A DNA stretch of 64,000 nucleotides. Source: Galbula dea (lineage: Eukaryota; Chordata; Aves; Piciformes; Galbulidae). Position 1 is the first letter of the stretch; the number at the start of each line of letters is the position of its first letter. Shown piece by piece: positions 60,959 through 64,000 of the stretch. Position numbers and translations under genes: made by a program. The stretch is taken from positions 273,049 to 337,048 of the forward strand of contig VWZX01009982.1 in the NCBI GenBank assembly GCA_013399015.1. The letters are read 5' to 3'. The notes below the pieces were generated by a model that did not search any database, was not told the DNA's origin, and was given only the letters and a program-made list of their open reading frames with translations.

Positions 60959-63308
60959 ACAATCACTTCACCCACTGGTCAGACTCCTACTGTTCAGATT
61001 CCTGTCAACCCACCCACAGATAATTAACTCTAAATGAAGTCATAGTTGCATTACAATTTTTATCCTCACAATGATACTGATATATATTTATCCAGATTTC
61101 CCTAACCACAAAACTGAGGCTCTGAGCTACAGTGTAAACTTTTTGATGAAAAAATATTTCACAGACAAAAAAAACCCTCAAAAGGCTAGTGAAGAAAACA
61201 ACATACACATTCAAGCACTGTAACTAGAAAAAAACCCTGATCTTTTCGGAAATCTTACTTGAAAACAAAACAAAATCAAACCACAAAGGTATGGTAAAAT
61301 AAATCAATCAAAAGCTTTACACAGATCAACAGGCATCCTGAAACTGATTTTTCCACTTTTACAGTATTAGGATTTTGTTGAGCATGAGCTCAGAATTTGT
61401 GAAACGAAGCTAAACCACTGTATCATTACCTCAAATGACTGCAGCACCTTGCACTTGCAGTCAGAGGCTGAGCTCTACAAATGCAAAAGGATTTTCAAAA
61501 TTATTTTTAAGTAATTCTCTGTCAGTCTCCCTGTATTTTTAAATGTTTGACAAAACTTTTGAGGAGCCTGTGTATGCATAAATCATTAGGTAGCTCCAGT
61601 TTCTAACTTTGCACTTGCATTTGACAAGCTTTGGAAGAGCTTTGTTTTCCCACTCCAATATGCAGCAATTTTCATTATTCCAAAAAAATGCTAAACCTCA
61701 GAAAAAGTCATTAACAATTTAACAAACATACAAACATATTCTGAAGGCTAACAGATCAAAACGATGTGATCAACTAAATTATTATGCTTGCAGGATATAC
61801 AAGTAATTTCTCAATTAATCCAACATATTTAAATAGTTGACTGAAATCAATAAACATAAAATATTTTGTCTTCATTTTAGTATCCTGCAATTTGCTTGAG
61901 CATAACAAGCACCAATTAATCACATAAATAGAATAAAAATTACCCATATGAATGCTGGAATAATTCACTGTGCTTATAATTTGAGCTATAACATTTTTCA
62001 TAGGCAGTGCATCAGCTTCCAGCTTCAATGTCAAATATTTAAACTTGCAAAGTTTGAACTTCATAGCCCCGAAAAATTAACCTGACAAACACAGACAGCT
62101 TTCACAGTAAATTTTCACATTGACCAATAAACTTCAAACAAATCACAACCTTGGTCTCAAAAGTGTTGTCATAAAAAAATCCATCACATTGCAAAGACTT
62201 TTCAGGTCTTTAACTAGAGTCTAACAATGTAAACATACAGCATTCTTTGAGCAAGTTATAAACAAATCATTTTCCAAGATCTGTATTACCAGAACTACTT
62301 CACATCCATATATCATTTTATATGAAACAAGAATAGTAACTCTTACTCTAGGCAATTCTGATGGCCCTGACACCATGATCCAGTGATGAAAGATAAAAAC
62401 AATCTGGCCAGAGTGCAAAGAATGACAAGCACTGCCACTGCAGTGTTGTGCTCTCCTTGCAGAACTGAATACCCTCCAAGGCAGATCTCTGTTGAGCTTC
62501 TGTTCATGTTAATGGCAAACTGGACTAATGGATAAATAAAGAAGAAATGTTTTTATATGGGTGCCTGTACATAACTCACACTTGTAACCACAAGGAAATA
62601 TTTGCATGCCCCCTTGATTAAAATGTAATGTGAACCTTATATTCAGTTCTAAAATAATTATGTGCTTATAACAATGAGTAAGACATTACAGTGACAACTA
62701 GAATATGTTTTCAGGCCAAATACATGAAAGCAAAAGATGACATCTATGCAAGCACACAGCCTGAGAGTGATAAAAGTGCTTTAAATTCTTAACCCGGCAT
62801 TATCTCTCCAAGAGAAACACGATCAACCCTTTTAGCTATGTTTGTGAAATCTTCTGGTCTTCCAGAAGGCAATTTAGCAATTTAGAAATTCAGAATCTAT
62901 AATTTAGTGAAGCAATATTCAACAAGTGCATGCAACACCTTCAGAAGCAGCTCAGCACCACCATAAACAGTGCACACACAAAAAAAACCCTGGAAAAAAA
63001 AAAAAAAATGAAAAAAACCCACAACAACAAGAAGCAAGATAAACACTGTATAAAAATCACTGCCAACTCTAGTGCCAGCAGAAGAAGACTCAAAACTCAT
63101 TCACAGAAATCCTCCAGATGTAAAATTTCCTAGCTGGAGAGCAGTCACCTCACACGCAGAGACAGAGGGACCAAACGCCCTTGGGAGATAAGCCCTGCTG
63201 GCCCTGGCAGGGCCCGTGGCAGCAGCTTTTGGTGCAGGGGGAACGCTCTGATTGAGCTGACACCAGCAGCAGCAAGGCCCCCTTGTCCACACAGGCATCA
63301 TCACTCAC
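60959..63308. other. Mostly unannotated; A-rich tract near the right end
   Basis: Unique AT-rich sequence. A/C-rich tract at 62965-63026. From about 63120 the sequence turns GC-richer, with CpGs. Confidence 0.4.
62965..63026 (+). repeat. A/C-rich low-complexity tract
   Basis: GCACACACAAAAAAAACCCT then poly(A) of 14-15, then AAAAAAACCCACAACAACAA. Same class as 8784-8880. Confidence 0.85.
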
Positions 63309-63467
63309 AAAAACCATGACGACAGTAAGATCAGGGACTAATCCAGCCAAAAAATGGTCCTCCTGTTTCTGCTTCTGCTCTTCCCTGGTTTTAGAGATAA
63401 TAAAAAAGCCACTAGGGACAACATCTGTTAGCATCAGTGCAGAACATCGCTGCTTGTCAAGTACGAC
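63309..63467 (-). CDS. Candidate internal coding exon, unidentified
   Basis: On the minus strand an acceptor (CTGTATCTTCTCAG) and a donor (GTTTTT|GTGAGTGATG) enclose exactly 159 nt, 53 open codons, phase 0 to 0 (start VVLDKQRCSALML, end LTVVMVF). A serine/glycine-rich turn (VVPSGFFIISK) is followed by a charged EEQKQKQED stretch. The open frame continues beyond both splice sites (136 codons in all, 63150-63560), so the borders are not forced by stops. The area is GC-richer and may itself be part of a repeat. I do not recognise the protein. Confidence 0.25.
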
Positions 63468-63559
63468 CTGAGAAGATACAGCATGCTGGCACAACCACTC
63501 CTCCCCTCCCCGCCCCCGCTGCTCTTGTGTCACCGGGGTTGTTTGGTAAGTTGCCATCA

Positions 63560-64000
63560 CAGCGAGCTGAAGTGACTTACAACAGTGCAGTAATCACCTC
63601 AGCCAGCACAAGAGAATACCAGGGCCACACGGTTGAAAGGAGGAGACCTTGTACGACAGAGATGAATCCCTGCCCTGTCAGTGACAGAGAGGCCTGCGCA
63701 TGTTGTACCTGGTGCAGGTGGCAAGGTGTTGATAGTGGCAGGGTCTACAGGGTCAGCCCCTGAGAAGAGCAGTGGGGGCTGCCTTGTACGGGACGCAGTC
63801 AGTTCCAGCTGCTCCAACAGCCCCACCACAGGGCACAGCTGAGCACCTCAGCCACCGGTGGGAAAGCCTAGGGGAAAGCCTGGGTAACAAAGGGCAAAAT
63901 GCTGCCCGCCAACCAGGGCTGAGGGGATCAGTGTGAGAAACAGTCCCGTAAGCGCTGAAGAGAGAGCAGGAGGAGGTGCTCCAGGAGACACAGAAGATAT
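63560..64000 (+). mobile_element. Probable 5' region of a longer CR1-type element
   Basis: The last about 150 bp (GGGCAAAATGCTGCCCGCCA, then GATCAGTGTGAGAAACAG, GCAGGAGGAGGTGCTCCAGG) closely resemble a GC-rich block found across bird genomes that I associate with the 5' end of CR1-type LINEs. The rest (63560-63850) has the same composition but is less certain. The element would run rightwards out of the window. The left border is a guess, and an ERV leader is the main alternative. Confidence 0.42.

Noticed and set aside
1..64000. tRNA, rRNA, snoRNA, microRNA or CRISPR features
   Set aside because: No tRNA-like arms, box C/D or H/ACA pairs, or spaced repeat arrays were recognised by eye. A tRNAscan/Infernal run would settle this.

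Overview
The window looks like avian nuclear DNA. It is AT-rich and repeat-poor, and its dominant mobile elements are 5'-truncated CR1 LINEs whose tails end in the usual bird form (AGAATCACAGAAT read on the minus strand, or ATTCTRTGATT on the plus strand). It also carries short retroviral LTRs and many A/C-rich low-complexity tracts. Nothing is bacterial, plasmid or phage: there are no operons, ribosome binding sites, rRNA or tRNA genes, or CRISPR arrays. The species cannot be told from the sequence. One unknown base (N) lies at 24962.

No complete protein-coding gene is visible. Most of the window is intron-like or intergenic. Almost every ORF of 60-110 codons looks like chance or is antisense to a repeat. 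Five minus-strand segments have splice-like borders plus an open frame and are listed as candidate exons at low confidence: 63309-63467, 13964-14061, 10748-10860, 6503-6701 and 4562-4660. The 13964-14061 and 10748-10860 pair is compatible in phase and ends in a stop. None could be matched to a known protein, and similar pseudo-exons turn up elsewhere on both strands.

Layout. 1-2.3 kb: a minus-strand CR1 split by a solo LTR (1400-1869) with a TG...CA boundary and a 6-bp target duplication. 4.5-9 kb: candidate exons, two plus-strand CR1 pieces that stop and start at the same point of the element, and a relic of a C2H2 zinc-finger gene. 9-27 kb: mostly unannotated, with CR1 fragments of different ages (14.7, 22.8-24.0 and 26.5 kb), a perfect-length 20-bp x 3 minisatellite and C-run motifs. 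27.5-27.9 kb: an LTR-like segment whose body contains a decayed 40-bp tandem repeat. 28-44.7 kb: a long stretch with only low-complexity tracts. 44.8-45.8 kb: the most unusual locus, the C-terminal end of a non-CR1 LINE reverse transcriptase (with a terminal CCHC finger) lying against a second LTR. 47.6-61 kb: six more CR1 copies, one with a 309-codon open frame, and one older amniote repeat. 63.1-64 kb: a GC-richer end that resembles the 5' region of a longer CR1-type element running off the window.

The parts do not form a pathway. What can be read is an insertion history: old CR1/L3-like debris, then CR1 waves, then an LTR landing inside a CR1. A rare non-CR1 LINE fragment is the element most worth placing phylogenetically.
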